Assembly: GCF_900580675.1 (NCBI RefSeq)
Contig: NZ_UTBG01000186.1
Span: 248,001-312,000, forward strand
Length of the DNA: 64,000 nt
Origin: Pseudomonas viridiflava
GTDB lineage: Bacteria > Pseudomonadota > Gammaproteobacteria > Pseudomonadales > Pseudomonadaceae
Direction: 5' to 3'
Position numbers and translations under genes: made by a program. Shown here piece by piece: positions 17,540 to 25,915 of this stretch. How positions within the stretch are numbered: position 1 is the stretch's first letter; each line of letters begins with the position of its first letter. The notes under the pieces are model-generated. The model did not search any database and was not told the DNA's origin. It saw only the letters and a program-made list of their open reading frames with translations.

Positions 17540-17842
17540 ATGTTGCATATCTTCTGTCCTCACTGTGGCGAACTGCGCTCCGAAGAGGAATTCCACGCGT
17601 CCGGCCAAGCGCACGTCCCGCGCCCGCTGGACCCGAATGCCTGCACCGATGAAGAGTGGGGCGACTACATGTTCTTCCGCGACAACCCGCGCGGCCTGCA
17701 CCACGAGCTGTGGATTCACGCCGCCGGTTGCCGCCAGTACTTCAACGCCACGCGCGACACCGTGACCTACGAAATTCTTGAAACCTACAAGATAGGCACC
17801 AAGCCGCAATTCACCGCCAAGGCTTCTGGAGAGAAGGTATGA
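17540..17842 (+). CDS. soxD: Sarcosine oxidase delta subunit
   Basis: The 100-residue zinc-binding subunit of sarcosine oxidase starts MLHIFCPHCGELRSE. Its CPHCG, the following histidine and GCRQYF supply the expected zinc ligands. It follows soxB after 15 bases with an AGGAG site and overlaps soxA by four bases (ATGA), so the two are translationally coupled. Confidence 0.95.
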   Translation: MLHIFCPHCGELRSEEEFHASGQAHVPRPLDPNACTDEEWGDYMFFRDNPRGLHHELWIHAAGCRQYFNATRDTVTYEILETYKIGTKPQFTAKASGEKV

Positions 17843-20800
17843 GCCAGATCAATCGCCTGTCCAACGGTGGCCGCATCGACCGTAACAAGGTCCTGACGTT
17901 TACCTTCAACGGCCAGAGCTACAAAGGCTTTGAAGGCGACACCCTGGCCGCAGCACTGCTAGCCAACGGCGTCGACATCATCGGCCGCAGCTTCAAGTAT
18001 TCGCGCCCACGCGGCATCTTTGCTGCCGGCGCCGAAGAGCCGAACGCGGTGCTGCAGATCGGCGCCACCGAAGCCACCCAGATTCCCAACGTGCGCGCCA
18101 CGCAACAGGCGCTGTACCAGGGTTTGGTCGCCACCAGCACCAACGGCTGGCCGAGCGTCAACAACGACATGATGGGCATTCTCGGCAAGGTCGGCGGCAA
18201 GCTGATGCCGCCGGGTTTCTACTACAAAACCTTCATGTACCCGCAATCGTTCTGGATGACGTACGAGAAGTACATCCGCAAGGCCGCAGGCCTTGGCCGT
18301 TCGCCGACCGAGAACGACCCGGACACCTACGACAACTTCAACCGCCATTGCGACGTGCTGGTGGTGGGCGCAGGCCCTGCCGGCTTGGCGGCTGCACTGG
18401 CGGCTGCACGCAGTGGCGCTCGGGTGATCATCGCCGACGAGCAGGAAGAATTCGGCGGTTCGCTGCTCGATTCCCGCGAAAGCCTCGACGGCAAGCCGGC
18501 CACCGAATGGGTCGCCAGCGTGATCGCCGAGCTCAAAGCCCTGCCGGACGTGGTGCTGCTGCCCCGCGCCACCGTCAACGGCTACCACGACCATAACTTC
18601 CTGACCATCCACGAGCGCCTCACCGATCACCTCGGCGACCGTGCGCCGGTTGGCGTGGTGCGTCAGCGTATCCACCGTGTACGCGCCAAGCGTGTGGTGC
18701 TGGCGACCGGTGCCTGCGAGCGCCCGCTGGTGTACGGCAACAACGACGTGCCGGGCAACATGCTCGCCGGCGCAGTCTCGACGTACGTGCGCCGCTACGG
18801 CGTGGCGCCGGGCAAGAAACTGCTGCTGTCGACCAACAACGATCACGCCTACCGCGTGGCGCTGGACTGGTTCGACGCCGGCCTGCAAGTGGTCGCCGTG
18901 GCTGATGCACGCCACAACCCACGTGGCGCACTGGTTGAAGAAGCGCGCGCCAAAGGCATTCGCATCCTCACCGGCAGCGCCGTGATCGAAGCACGCGGCA
19001 GCAAACACGTGACCGCTGCTCGCGTCGCAGCCATTGACGTTAAAGCCCACAAAGTCACCAGCCCCGGCGAATGGCTGGACTGCGACCTGGTGGCCACGTC
19101 CGGCGGCTACAGCCCGGTGGTCCACCTGGCTTCGCACTTGGGCGGCAAACCGACCTGGCGTGAAGACATCCTCGGTTTTGTACCGGGCGAAGCACCGCAG
19201 AAACGCGTGTGCGTCGGCGGCATCAATGGCGTCTACGGCCTTGGCGATTCCCTGGCGGATGGTTTTGAGGGCGGCGTGCGCGCCGCCAGCGAAGCCGGTT
19301 TTGCGCCGGTCGAAGGCACGCTGCCAAAAGCCCTGAGCCGTCTCGAAGAGCCGACCCTGGCGCTGTTCCAGGTGCCGCACGAGAAAGCCACCGCACGGGC
19401 GCCGAAGCAATTTGTCGACCTGCAAAACGACGTCACCGCGGCCGCCATCGAACTCGCGACCCGCGAAGGTTTCGAGTCGGTCGAGCACGTCAAACGCTAC
19501 ACCGCGCTGGGCTTCGGCACCGACCAGGGCAAGCTGGGTAACGTCAACGGCCTGGCCATCGCGGCCCGTTCGCTGAACGTGACCATCCCGCAGATGGGCA
19601 CCACCATGTTCCGTCCCAACTACACGCCGGTAACGTTCGGCGCGATAGCGGGCCGTCACTGTGGGCACATCTTCGAACCGGTGCGCTACACCGCCCTGCA
19701 AGCCTGGCACGTGAAAAACGGCGCCGAGTTTGAAGACGTTGGCCAGTGGAAGCGCCCGTGGTACTTCCCGCGCAACGGTGAAGACCTGCATGCCGCCGTC
19801 AAACGCGAATGCCTGGCGGTGCGCGACAGCGTCGGCCTGTTGGATGCGTCGACCCTCGGCAAGATCGACATCCAGGGCCCGGATGCCCGCGAGTTCCTCA
19901 ACCGCATCTACAGCAACGCCTGGACCAAACTCGACGTGGGCAAGGCGCGCTACGGCTTGATGTGCAAGGAAGACGGCATGGTCTTCGACGACGGCGTCAC
20001 CGCCTGCCTCGCCGACAACCACTTCCTGATGACCACCACCACCGGCGGCGCCGCCCGCGTGTTGCAGTGGCTGGAAATCTACCAACAGACCGAATGGCCG
20101 GACCTCAAGGTGTACTTCACCTCGGTCACCGACCACTGGGCGACCATGACCCTGTCCGGCCCCAACAGCCGCAAGCTGCTGGCGGAAGTGACCGACATCG
20201 ACCTGGACAAGGACGGCTTCCCGTTCATGACCTGGAAAGAAGGCTTGGTTGGCGGCGTACCGGCACGGGTGTTCCGTATCTCGTTTACCGGCGAGCTGTC
20301 GTACGAAGTGAACGTGCAGGCCGACTACGCGATGGGCGTGCTCGAACAGATCGTCGAAGCCGGCAAGAAGTACAACCTGACCCCGTACGGCACCGAAACC
20401 ATGCATGTACTGCGGGCCGAGAAGGGCTTCATCATCGTTGGCCAGGACACTGACGGCTCGATGACCCCGGACGACCTGAACATGGGCTGGTGCGTCGGCC
20501 GCACCAAACCGTTCTCGTGGATCGGCTGGCGCGGGATGAACCGTGAAGACTGCGTGCGTGAAGAGCGCAAGCAGCTGGTGGGGCTCAAGCCGATTGATCC
20601 GAATGTGTGGCTGCCGGAAGGCGCGCAGCTGGTGTTCGATCCGAAGCAGACCATTCCGATGAAGATGGTCGGCCACGTCACCTCAAGCTATGCGCACAAC
20701 TCCCTCGGCTACTCGTTTGCGATGGCGGTGGTGAAGGGCGGCTTGAAGCGTATCGGCGAGCGGGTGTTTTCGCCGCAAGCGGATGGCAGCGTGATCGAGG

Positions 20801-20856
20801 CGGAGATCGTGTCCTCGGTGTTCTTTGACCCGAAAGGTGAGCGGCAGAACATCTGA
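17839..20856 (+). CDS. soxA: Sarcosine oxidase alpha subunit
   Basis: SoxA (1005 residues) is the large subunit. The N-terminal part (about 15-105) resembles a Fer2_4 ferredoxin-like domain. A dinucleotide-binding domain follows, with LVVGAGPAGLAAALAAARSG near residue 175, which holds NAD+. The C-terminal 400 residues are homologous to the glycine-cleavage T protein and bind tetrahydrofolate (GPDAREFLNRIYSNAW, LSGPNSRKLL, RAEKGFIIVGQDTDGS). The length is typical. It overlaps soxD by four bases and is followed by a REP pair before soxG. Confidence 0.96.
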   Translation: MSQINRLSNGGRIDRNKVLTFTFNGQSYKGFEGDTLAAALLANGVDIIGRSFKYSRPRGIFAAGAEEPNAVLQIGATEATQIPNVRATQQALYQGLVATSTNGWPSVNNDMMGILGKVGGKLMPPGFYYKTFMYPQSFWMTYEKYIRKAAGLGRSPTENDPDTYDNFNRHCDVLVVGAGPAGLAAALAAARSGARVIIADEQEEFGGSLLDSRESLDGKPATEWVASVIAELKALPDVVLLPRATVNGYHDHNFLTIHERLTDHLGDRAPVGVVRQRIHRVRAKRVVLATGACERPLVYGNNDVPGNMLAGAVSTYVRRYGVAPGKKLLLSTNNDHAYRVALDWFDAGLQVVAVADARHNPRGALVEEARAKGIRILTGSAVIEARGSKHVTAARVAAIDVKAHKVTSPGEWLDCDLVATSGGYSPVVHLASHLGGKPTWREDILGFVPGEAPQKRVCVGGINGVYGLGDSLADGFEGGVRAASEAGFAPVEGTLPKALSRLEEPTLALFQVPHEKATARAPKQFVDLQNDVTAAAIELATREGFESVEHVKRYTALGFGTDQGKLGNVNGLAIAARSLNVTIPQMGTTMFRPNYTPVTFGAIAGRHCGHIFEPVRYTALQAWHVKNGAEFEDVGQWKRPWYFPRNGEDLHAAVKRECLAVRDSVGLLDASTLGKIDIQGPDAREFLNRIYSNAWTKLDVGKARYGLMCKEDGMVFDDGVTACLADNHFLMTTTTGGAARVLQWLEIYQQTEWPDLKVYFTSVTDHWATMTLSGPNSRKLLAEVTDIDLDKDGFPFMTWKEGLVGGVPARVFRISFTGELSYEVNVQADYAMGVLEQIVEAGKKYNLTPYGTETMHVLRAEKGFIIVGQDTDGSMTPDDLNMGWCVGRTKPFSWIGWRGMNREDCVREERKQLVGLKPIDPNVWLPEGAQLVFDPKQTIPMKMVGHVTSSYAHNSLGYSFAMAVVKGGLKRIGERVFSPQADGSVIEAEIVSSVFFDPKGERQNI

Positions 20857-20871
20857 TAGACCGAGTCGCCT

Positions 20872-20939
20872 GCATCGCAGGCAAGCCAGCTCCCACAGGG
20901 GAATGCATTCCAAGTGTGGGAGGGGGCTTGCTCCCGATG
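20872..20939. repeat. REP pair between soxA and soxG
   Basis: An inverted pair lies inside the sox operon: arm GCATCGCAGGCAAGCCAGCT (20872-20896) and a diverged arm GTGGGAGGGGGCTTGCTCCC (20916-20939). The sequence before the first arm, CTGATAGACCGAGT, also precedes the REP pair at 12776. Confidence 0.9.
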
Positions 20940-20979
20940 AGGCCATCAGCCTCACAACAGAATTCAGGAAAGGTGCTTT

Positions 20980-21612
20980 ATGACAGCAGCCAATGTTTAC
21001 CAACAACGCCCCACCACCGGCGCCAAGGCCGAGTCGTCGCTGCACCATGCCGACCTCGCCAGCCTGGTGGGCAAGGGACGCAAGAACGCCGGCGTCACCG
21101 TGCGTGAAAAGAAACTCCTCGGCCACCTGACCCTCCGCGGTGACGGCCATGACGCCGCCTTCGCCGCCGGCGTGCACAAAGCCCTCGGCATCGAGTTGCC
21201 CGGCGCCCTGCAGGTCATCATCAAAGGCGAAACCAGCCTGCAATGGCTCGGCCCGGATGAGTGGCTGCTGGTGGTGCCAAGCGGTGAAGAATTCGCCGCC
21301 GAACAAAACCTGCGTGCCGCGCTGGGCGAGCTGCACATCCAGATCGTCAACGTCAGCGGCGGCCAGCAGATCCTCGAACTCAGCGGCCCGAACGTGCGCG
21401 ACGTGCTGATGAAGTCCACCAGCTACGACGTGCACCCCGACAACTTCCCGGTGGGCAAGGCGGTGGGCACGGTGTTCGCCAAGTCGCAACTGGTGATCCG
21501 TCATACGGCTGAAGACACCTGGGAGCTGGTGATTCGTCGCAGCTTCTCGGATTACTGGTGGTTGTGGCTGCAGGATGCCTCGGCTGAATTCGGCCTGAGC
21601 GTCCAAGCCTGA
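20980..21612 (+). CDS. soxG: Sarcosine oxidase gamma subunit
   Basis: SoxG (210 residues) is the smaller T-protein-like subunit that completes the SoxBDAG tetramer and helps form the channel between the flavins and the folate site. LQWLGPDEWLLVVP and ILELSGPNVRDVLMK are family landmarks. Its start ATG follows CAGGAAAGGTGCTTT. It lies 123 bases after soxA, separated by a REP pair, and 10 bases before purU. Confidence 0.94.
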   Translation: MTAANVYQQRPTTGAKAESSLHHADLASLVGKGRKNAGVTVREKKLLGHLTLRGDGHDAAFAAGVHKALGIELPGALQVIIKGETSLQWLGPDEWLLVVPSGEEFAAEQNLRAALGELHIQIVNVSGGQQILELSGPNVRDVLMKSTSYDVHPDNFPVGKAVGTVFAKSQLVIRHTAEDTWELVIRRSFSDYWWLWLQDASAEFGLSVQA

Positions 21613-21622
21613 GGAATGACCC

Positions 21623-22480
21623 ATGAGCCGCGCACCCGATACATGGATTTTGACCGCCGACTGCCCCAGCGTGCTCGGCACGGTGGACGCGGTCACCCGC
21701 TACCTGTTCGAGCAGGGTTGCTACGTCACCGAGCACCATTCGTTCGATGACCGCCTTTCCGGCCGATTTTTTATCCGCGTGGAATTCCGGCAACCCGACG
21801 GCTTCGACGAGCAGGGTTTCCGTGATGGCCTGGCCACCCGCGGCGAAGCCTTTGGCATGATCTTCGAGCTGACGGCGCCGAACTACCGGCCAAAAGTGGT
21901 GATCATGGTCTCAAAGGCCGACCACTGCCTGAACGACCTGTTGTACCGCCAGCGCATCGGCCAGCTCTCCATGGACGTGGTCGCGGTGGTCTCAAACCAC
22001 CCCGATCTCAAACCTTTGGCCGACTGGCACCAGATTCCCTACTACCATTTCCCCCTCGACCCCAACGACAAACCGTCCCAGGAGCGGCAGGTGTGGCAGG
22101 TGGTGGAAGATACAGGTGCTGAACTGGTGATCCTTGCGCGTTACATGCAAGTGCTGTCGCCGGAGCTGTGCCGCAAGCTGGATGGCAAGGCGATCAACAT
22201 TCACCACTCGTTGCTGCCGGGATTCAAGGGCGCCAAGCCCTACCACCAGGCGTACAACAAAGGCGTGAAATTGGTCGGCGCCACGGCGCATTACATCAAC
22301 AACGATTTGGATGAAGGCCCGATCATCGCCCAGGGCGTGGAGGTGGTGGATCACAGCCACTATCCCGAGGACTTGATTGCCAAGGGGCGCGATATCGAAG
22401 GGCTGACATTGGCCCGGGCGGTGGGGTATCACATTGAGCGGCGGGTGTTTCTCAACGCCAATCGCACGGTCGTTCTTTAG
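21623..22480 (+). CDS. purU: Formyltetrahydrofolate deformylase
   Basis: PurU hydrolyses 10-formyl-THF to formate and THF, freeing folate that sarcosine oxidase loads with C1 units. The 285-residue protein has an N-terminal ACT domain (WILTADCPSVLGTVDAVTRYL) and a formyltransferase domain with the catalytic asparagine-histidine pair in INIHHSLLPGF and the aspartate in NNDLDEGPIIAQ. GAGGAATGACCC precedes the ATG. It is the last gene of the glyA1-sox unit. Confidence 0.95.
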   Translation: MSRAPDTWILTADCPSVLGTVDAVTRYLFEQGCYVTEHHSFDDRLSGRFFIRVEFRQPDGFDEQGFRDGLATRGEAFGMIFELTAPNYRPKVVIMVSKADHCLNDLLYRQRIGQLSMDVVAVVSNHPDLKPLADWHQIPYYHFPLDPNDKPSQERQVWQVVEDTGAELVILARYMQVLSPELCRKLDGKAINIHHSLLPGFKGAKPYHQAYNKGVKLVGATAHYINNDLDEGPIIAQGVEVVDHSHYPEDLIAKGRDIEGLTLARAVGYHIERRVFLNANRTVVL

Positions 22481-22485
22481 ATCGC

Positions 22486-22559
22486 TATCGCAGGCAAGCC
22501 AGCTCCCACATTTTGAATGTGTGAACCCAATCAAATGTGGGAGCTGGCTTGCCTGCGAA
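22486..22559. repeat. REPIN between purU and fdhA
   Basis: The inverted REP arms 22486-22509 and 22537-22559 share the AGCTGGCTTGCCTGCGA core and have a 27-base spacer. Confidence 0.93.
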
Positions 22560-22664
22560 GAGGCCATCAGCAACAACACATGAAACAGCATCTGTACCCG
22601 AGCACTTTACGCGCTGCCTACCAAGGGCAACGCGGTTCCATAAAAACAACAGCGAGGTGAAAGC

Positions 22665-23864
22665 ATGTCTGGTAATCGTGGTGTCGTGTATCTCGGCAGC
22701 GGCAAGGTCGAAGTACAGAAAATCGACTATCCCAAAATGCAGGACCCCCGCGGCAGGAAGATTGAGCACGGTGTCATCCTGCGCGTGGTCTCCACCAACA
22801 TCTGCGGCTCCGACCAACACATGGTGCGCGGCCGCACCACCGCCCAGACCGGCCTGGTGCTCGGTCATGAGATCACCGGTGAAGTGATCGAGAAGGGCAG
22901 CGACGTCGAAAACCTGAAAATCGGCGACCTGGTCTCGGTGCCATTCAACGTCGCCTGCGGCCGCTGCCGCTCGTGCAAAGAGCAACACACCGGCGTGTGC
23001 CTGACCGTCAACCCGGCCCGTGCCGGTGGTGCCTACGGCTATGTCGACATGGGTGACTGGACCGGCGGCCAGGCCGAATACGTGCTGGTGCCGTACGCCG
23101 ACTTCAACCTGCTGAAACTGCCGGACCGCGACAAGGCCATGGAGAAAATCCGCGACCTGACCTGCCTCTCCGACATCCTGCCGACCGGTTACCACGGCGC
23201 CGTCACGGCCGGTGTCGGCCCTGGCAGCACCGTGTACATCGCCGGTGCCGGCCCGGTCGGCCTGGCCGCTGCCGCTTCCGCTCGCCTGCTGGGCGCGGCG
23301 GTGGTGATCATCGGCGACGTCAATTCGATCCGCCTGGCGCACGCCAAGGCCCAGGGTTTTGAAGTGGTCGACCTGTCCACCGACACCCCGCTGCACGAAC
23401 AGATCGCCGCGCTCTTGGGCGAGCCGGAAGTGGACTGCGCGGTTGACTGCGTGGGCTTCGAAGCCCGTGGCCACGGGCACGACGGCGCCAAGGCGGAGGC
23501 CCCCGCCACCGTGCTCAACTCGCTGATGGGCGTGGTACGCGTGGCGGGCAAGATCGGTATCCCCGGCCTGTACGTCACCGAAGACCCAGGCGCCGTCGAC
23601 GCGGCCGCGAAAATGGGCAGCCTGAGCATTCGCTTCGGGTTGGGCTGGGCTAAATCCCACAGCTTCCACACCGGGCAAACCCCGGTCATGAAGTACAACC
23701 GCCAGCTGATGCAGGCGATCATGTGGGACCGCATTCACATTGCCGATATCGTCGGCGTCGAGGTGATCAGCCTGGATGACGCGCCGCGTGGGTATGGCGA
23801 GTTCGATGCGGGCGTGCCGAAGAAGTTTGTGATCGACCCGCATAAGCTGTTCAGCGCGGCGTAA
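22665..23864 (+). CDS. fdhA: Glutathione-independent formaldehyde dehydrogenase
   Basis: This zinc-dependent medium-chain dehydrogenase oxidises formaldehyde to formate with NAD+ and no glutathione. It disposes of the formaldehyde released by Gbc and Dgc. The 399-residue protein has the catalytic zinc motif NICGSDQHMVRG with GHEITGE, the structural zinc motif CGRCRSCKEQHTGVC, and the Rossmann motif GAGPVGLAAAASARLLG near residue 195. GAGGTGAAAGC precedes the ATG. It ends at a bidirectional hairpin. Confidence 0.95.
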   Translation: MSGNRGVVYLGSGKVEVQKIDYPKMQDPRGRKIEHGVILRVVSTNICGSDQHMVRGRTTAQTGLVLGHEITGEVIEKGSDVENLKIGDLVSVPFNVACGRCRSCKEQHTGVCLTVNPARAGGAYGYVDMGDWTGGQAEYVLVPYADFNLLKLPDRDKAMEKIRDLTCLSDILPTGYHGAVTAGVGPGSTVYIAGAGPVGLAAAASARLLGAAVVIIGDVNSIRLAHAKAQGFEVVDLSTDTPLHEQIAALLGEPEVDCAVDCVGFEARGHGHDGAKAEAPATVLNSLMGVVRVAGKIGIPGLYVTEDPGAVDAAAKMGSLSIRFGLGWAKSHSFHTGQTPVMKYNRQLMQAIMWDRIHIADIVGVEVISLDDAPRGYGEFDAGVPKKFVIDPHKLFSAA

Positions 23865-23887
23865 ATCCCAGGCACACAGCGATCCAA

Positions 23888-23917
23888 ATGTGGGAGGGGG
23901 CAAACCCCTCCCACATG
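23888..23917. terminator. Bidirectional hairpin between convergent genes
   Basis: ATGTGGGAGGGGG-CAAA-CCCCTCCCACAT forms a long stem with a GGTTTT tail on the plus side. It separates fdhA from the convergent anti-sigma-like gene and is REP-derived. Confidence 0.7.
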
Positions 23918-23928
23918 GTTTTGGGGTC

Positions 23929-24387
23929 TCAGCGATAGGCCAGCGCGCCCTGATACACCGTCGGCCCGGTCGGCTGCTTGCTCAACGAGCCGCCCTTGGT
24001 CTCCGAACTCACCAGCAACTCCACCGGCTTACTGATGCTTTCCTGCTGGCGCGGGTTGAGGCCGATGATGCCTTTGCCATCCTCCGGCAACAGCCCCAGG
24101 GACACCGGTTTGCCACCTTCGGGCATGGCCCACAGTTCCAGGCTCTGGTCCGGTGCCGGGGCCGCCGTGGCGATAGGCTCCACTTCGAGGTAATCCTTGT
24201 GCGCCATGATTTGCGCGGCCGGCTGCTGGGTGGTGGTCACCAGGGTGGCGGCGGATTTGACGTTGTCCTGAGTGTAGAACGCGCCTGCGAGGCCGGCGAC
24301 AACGGCGACGCAGACGCCAGCAAACACTCGAGGGCGGCTCCAGAAAGGGGGCTTGGGCTCAATCACTTTGGGGCGTGTCGCGCTCAT
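23929..24387 (-). CDS. RskA-domain protein: truncated paralogue of the neighbouring anti-sigma factor
   Basis: The 152-residue protein has a 20-residue N-terminal tail, one membrane segment (about 20-42, VFAGVCVAVVAGLAGAF) and a periplasmic RskA-type domain. That domain closely resembles the C-terminal half of the upstream anti-sigma protein: TTTQQPAAQI against AANQQPALQV, LELWAMPEGGKPVSLG against LELWAIPAGGKPISLG, and QPTGPTVYQGALA against QPTGPVLYKGELA. The cytoplasmic sigma-binding part is absent. The start has AGGAATAGCCCC before ATG. It lies 76 bases after the anti-sigma gene, with its own GGAAC/GTC promoter candidate in the gap. It may modulate the sensing of the full-length protein; that is inference. 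Confidence 0.75.
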   Translation of the reverse strand: MSATRPKVIEPKPPFWSRPRVFAGVCVAVVAGLAGAFYTQDNVKSAATLVTTTQQPAAQIMAHKDYLEVEPIATAAPAPDQSLELWAMPEGGKPVSLGLLPEDGKGIIGLNPRQQESISKPVELLVSSETKGGSLSKQPTGPTVYQGALAYR

Positions 24388-24423
24388 GGGGCTATTCCTG
24401 ACAAGGCTTGAAGTCCTGTCATG

Positions 24424-24448
24424 GACTCTGGTTTACGCGATGGGTTCC
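24424..24448 (-). promoter_or_regulatory. Candidate ECF-type promoter before the RskA-domain gene
   Basis: On the minus strand GGAACCC, 15 bases, then GTCCAT matches the sigma-E-like pattern GGAAC-N17-GTC. It ends 37 bases before the start codon. Confidence 0.5.
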
Positions 24449-24463
24449 TGCGCCCATCGTCGC

Positions 24464-25141
24464 TCAAAGTGATGCCAATTCGCCCTTATACAGCACCGGT
24501 CCGGTCGGTTGGCCGGAGGGCGAACCGCCGCGCGGCTCCAGGGTCACCGCGAGGGTGAGTGGCGCGGTGAGCAAGGCTCGCTGCGCTTCGCTCAGCTGAA
24601 TTCGGCCCTTGCCGGCAGATGGAACCACGCCCAGGGAAATCGGCTTGCCGCCGGCTGGGATGGCCCACAACTCAAGGTCACGTGCTGCTTCCACTGCCGC
24701 CAGGGTCAAGGGCTCGATTTGCAAGTGATCGGCAAACGCCTTGACCTGCAACGCCGGTTGCTGGTTGGCGGCGACCAGTGTGGCGTTGTATTCCACGCCG
24801 TAATTGCGCTGGTACAGCACGCCCACGAATATCGCGACGACCACCGCGCAGGCGGCGGCCAGAACGCGAAACTGCTTCCAGAACGGTTTCTTGGCCGGCA
24901 GATGCAGCACTTGCGGCTCAATCCGCGCCTGGATGCCTTGCCACACACGCTCGGGCACCGGGCGCTCGGGCAGGGCGCCGGTCAGGCTGGCCAGGGCTGT
25001 TTGCCAATGGCCGAGCTCCACGCGCAGTGCGGGATCGTCCAGCAGCAGGGCATCAAAGCGCCGACGGGCGGTAGCGGGCATCAGGCCGATGGCGTAGTCG
25101 GCGGCCAGGGCGCGGCGCAGGGCGGTGGTCTGGTAGTTCAT
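24464..25141 (-). CDS. Anti-sigma factor of the RskA type
   Basis: The 225-residue protein has a cytoplasmic anti-sigma part (about 1-80: LRRALAADYAIGLMPATARRRFDALL, then RVELGHWQTALASL and VPERVWQGIQ), one membrane segment (about 92-110) and a periplasmic RskA domain ending in QPTGPVLYKGEL. It should hold the ECF sigma factor encoded just upstream inactive at the membrane. The genes overlap by four bases (ATGA), so the pair is made together. The family is known from SigK-RskA systems; the signal here is unknown. Confidence 0.85.
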   Translation of the reverse strand: MNYQTTALRRALAADYAIGLMPATARRRFDALLLDDPALRVELGHWQTALASLTGALPERPVPERVWQGIQARIEPQVLHLPAKKPFWKQFRVLAAACAVVVAIFVGVLYQRNYGVEYNATLVAANQQPALQVKAFADHLQIEPLTLAAVEAARDLELWAIPAGGKPISLGVVPSAGKGRIQLSEAQRALLTAPLTLAVTLEPRGGSPSGQPTGPVLYKGELASL

Positions 25142-25764
25142 GATTCAAGGCACCTGCGCAGGCGTTCCATGCCGCGGCGAATCCAGGATTTGACCGAACC
25201 CAGCGGCGCCGCCAAATGCTCGGCCAACTCCGAGCACGACAGGCCTTGGAAGTAAGCCACGCTGATCGATTGGCGCTGCATGCCGTCGAGGCTGTCCAGG
25301 CAGCGGTTCAGTGCGCGGGCCTCGCGTTCACTGTCGAGCTGTTCGTCGGCGCTGGGGCCGTCATCGAGCAAGGCTTCCTGCTGACCGTCTGCCAAGGGCT
25401 GTTCGCGGTGTTTGCGCAGTTGGTCGATGGCCAGGTTGCGGGTGATGTTCACCATCCAGGTCATCGGCGCCGCCAGGTGGGCCTCGTAGCGCGAGGCGTT
25501 GTACCAGATACGCACGAAGGCTTCCTGCAACACCTCTTCGGCCAAGTCCGAGCGGCCCATGAATCGAAAGGCAACACCGTGCAACTTCGGCGAAACGCTG
25601 CGATAAAGGGTCTCGAACGCCTGGCGATTGCCCAGCGCACATTGGGCCAGCAACGGCCGCAAGGGGTCAGCATCGTGGATCGAAATAGGGCCTCTCCAAG
25701 CACTCGAACGAGGGCGACGGGACTGCGCACGGTAGGCAGAGGGTAGTTCAGCTTGTGCGTTCAT
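25138..25764 (-). CDS. ECF RNA polymerase sigma factor
   Basis: The 208-residue ECF factor has sigma region 2 (ALGNRQAFETLYRSV to ITRNLAIDQLRKH, with AEEVLQEAFVRIW) and region 4 (LNRCLDSLDGMQRQSISVAYFQGLSCSELAE, PLGSVKSWIRRGMERL). It belongs to the SigK-like ECF group by its RskA partner. The start at 25764 gives MNAQAELPS and was chosen for a GGA-rich stretch upstream; a longer form from 25803 is possible. It is divergent from the DUF2780 gene across about 150 bases. Confidence 0.85.
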   Translation of the reverse strand: MNAQAELPSAYRAQSRRPRSSAWRGPISIHDADPLRPLLAQCALGNRQAFETLYRSVSPKLHGVAFRFMGRSDLAEEVLQEAFVRIWYNASRYEAHLAAPMTWMVNITRNLAIDQLRKHREQPLADGQQEALLDDGPSADEQLDSEREARALNRCLDSLDGMQRQSISVAYFQGLSCSELAEHLAAPLGSVKSWIRRGMERLRRCLES

Positions 25765-25849
25765 TCCATCCAACTCCGAGCGGCGCATGCTGGATATACG
25801 CACGAGGCGGTCATTTGGACGCAGTGTTTTCCGAACGCAGTGGCAGGTG

Positions 25850-25878
25850 GGAACAATCCCTCCGAGCAGCCAGTCAAA
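25850..25878 (+). promoter_or_regulatory. Candidate ECF-type promoter before the DUF2780 gene
   Basis: GGAACAA (25850-25856), 16 bases, then GTCAAA (25873-25878) is close to the sigma-E consensus GGAACTT-N15/16-GTCTAA. It lies 38 bases before the start codon. The same pattern precedes the RskA-domain gene at 24387, suggesting a shared sigma factor. Confidence 0.55.
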
Positions 25879-25915
25879 CGCCTGCTTTTACCCCTACACC
25901 CCAGAGGTTGTTTCG

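Noticed and set aside
17959-20676. 905-residue open frame on the minus strand
   Set aside because: It is antisense to soxA, full of His/Ala/Val-rich low-information sequence produced by GC-rich third codon positions; no ribosome site and no known domain.
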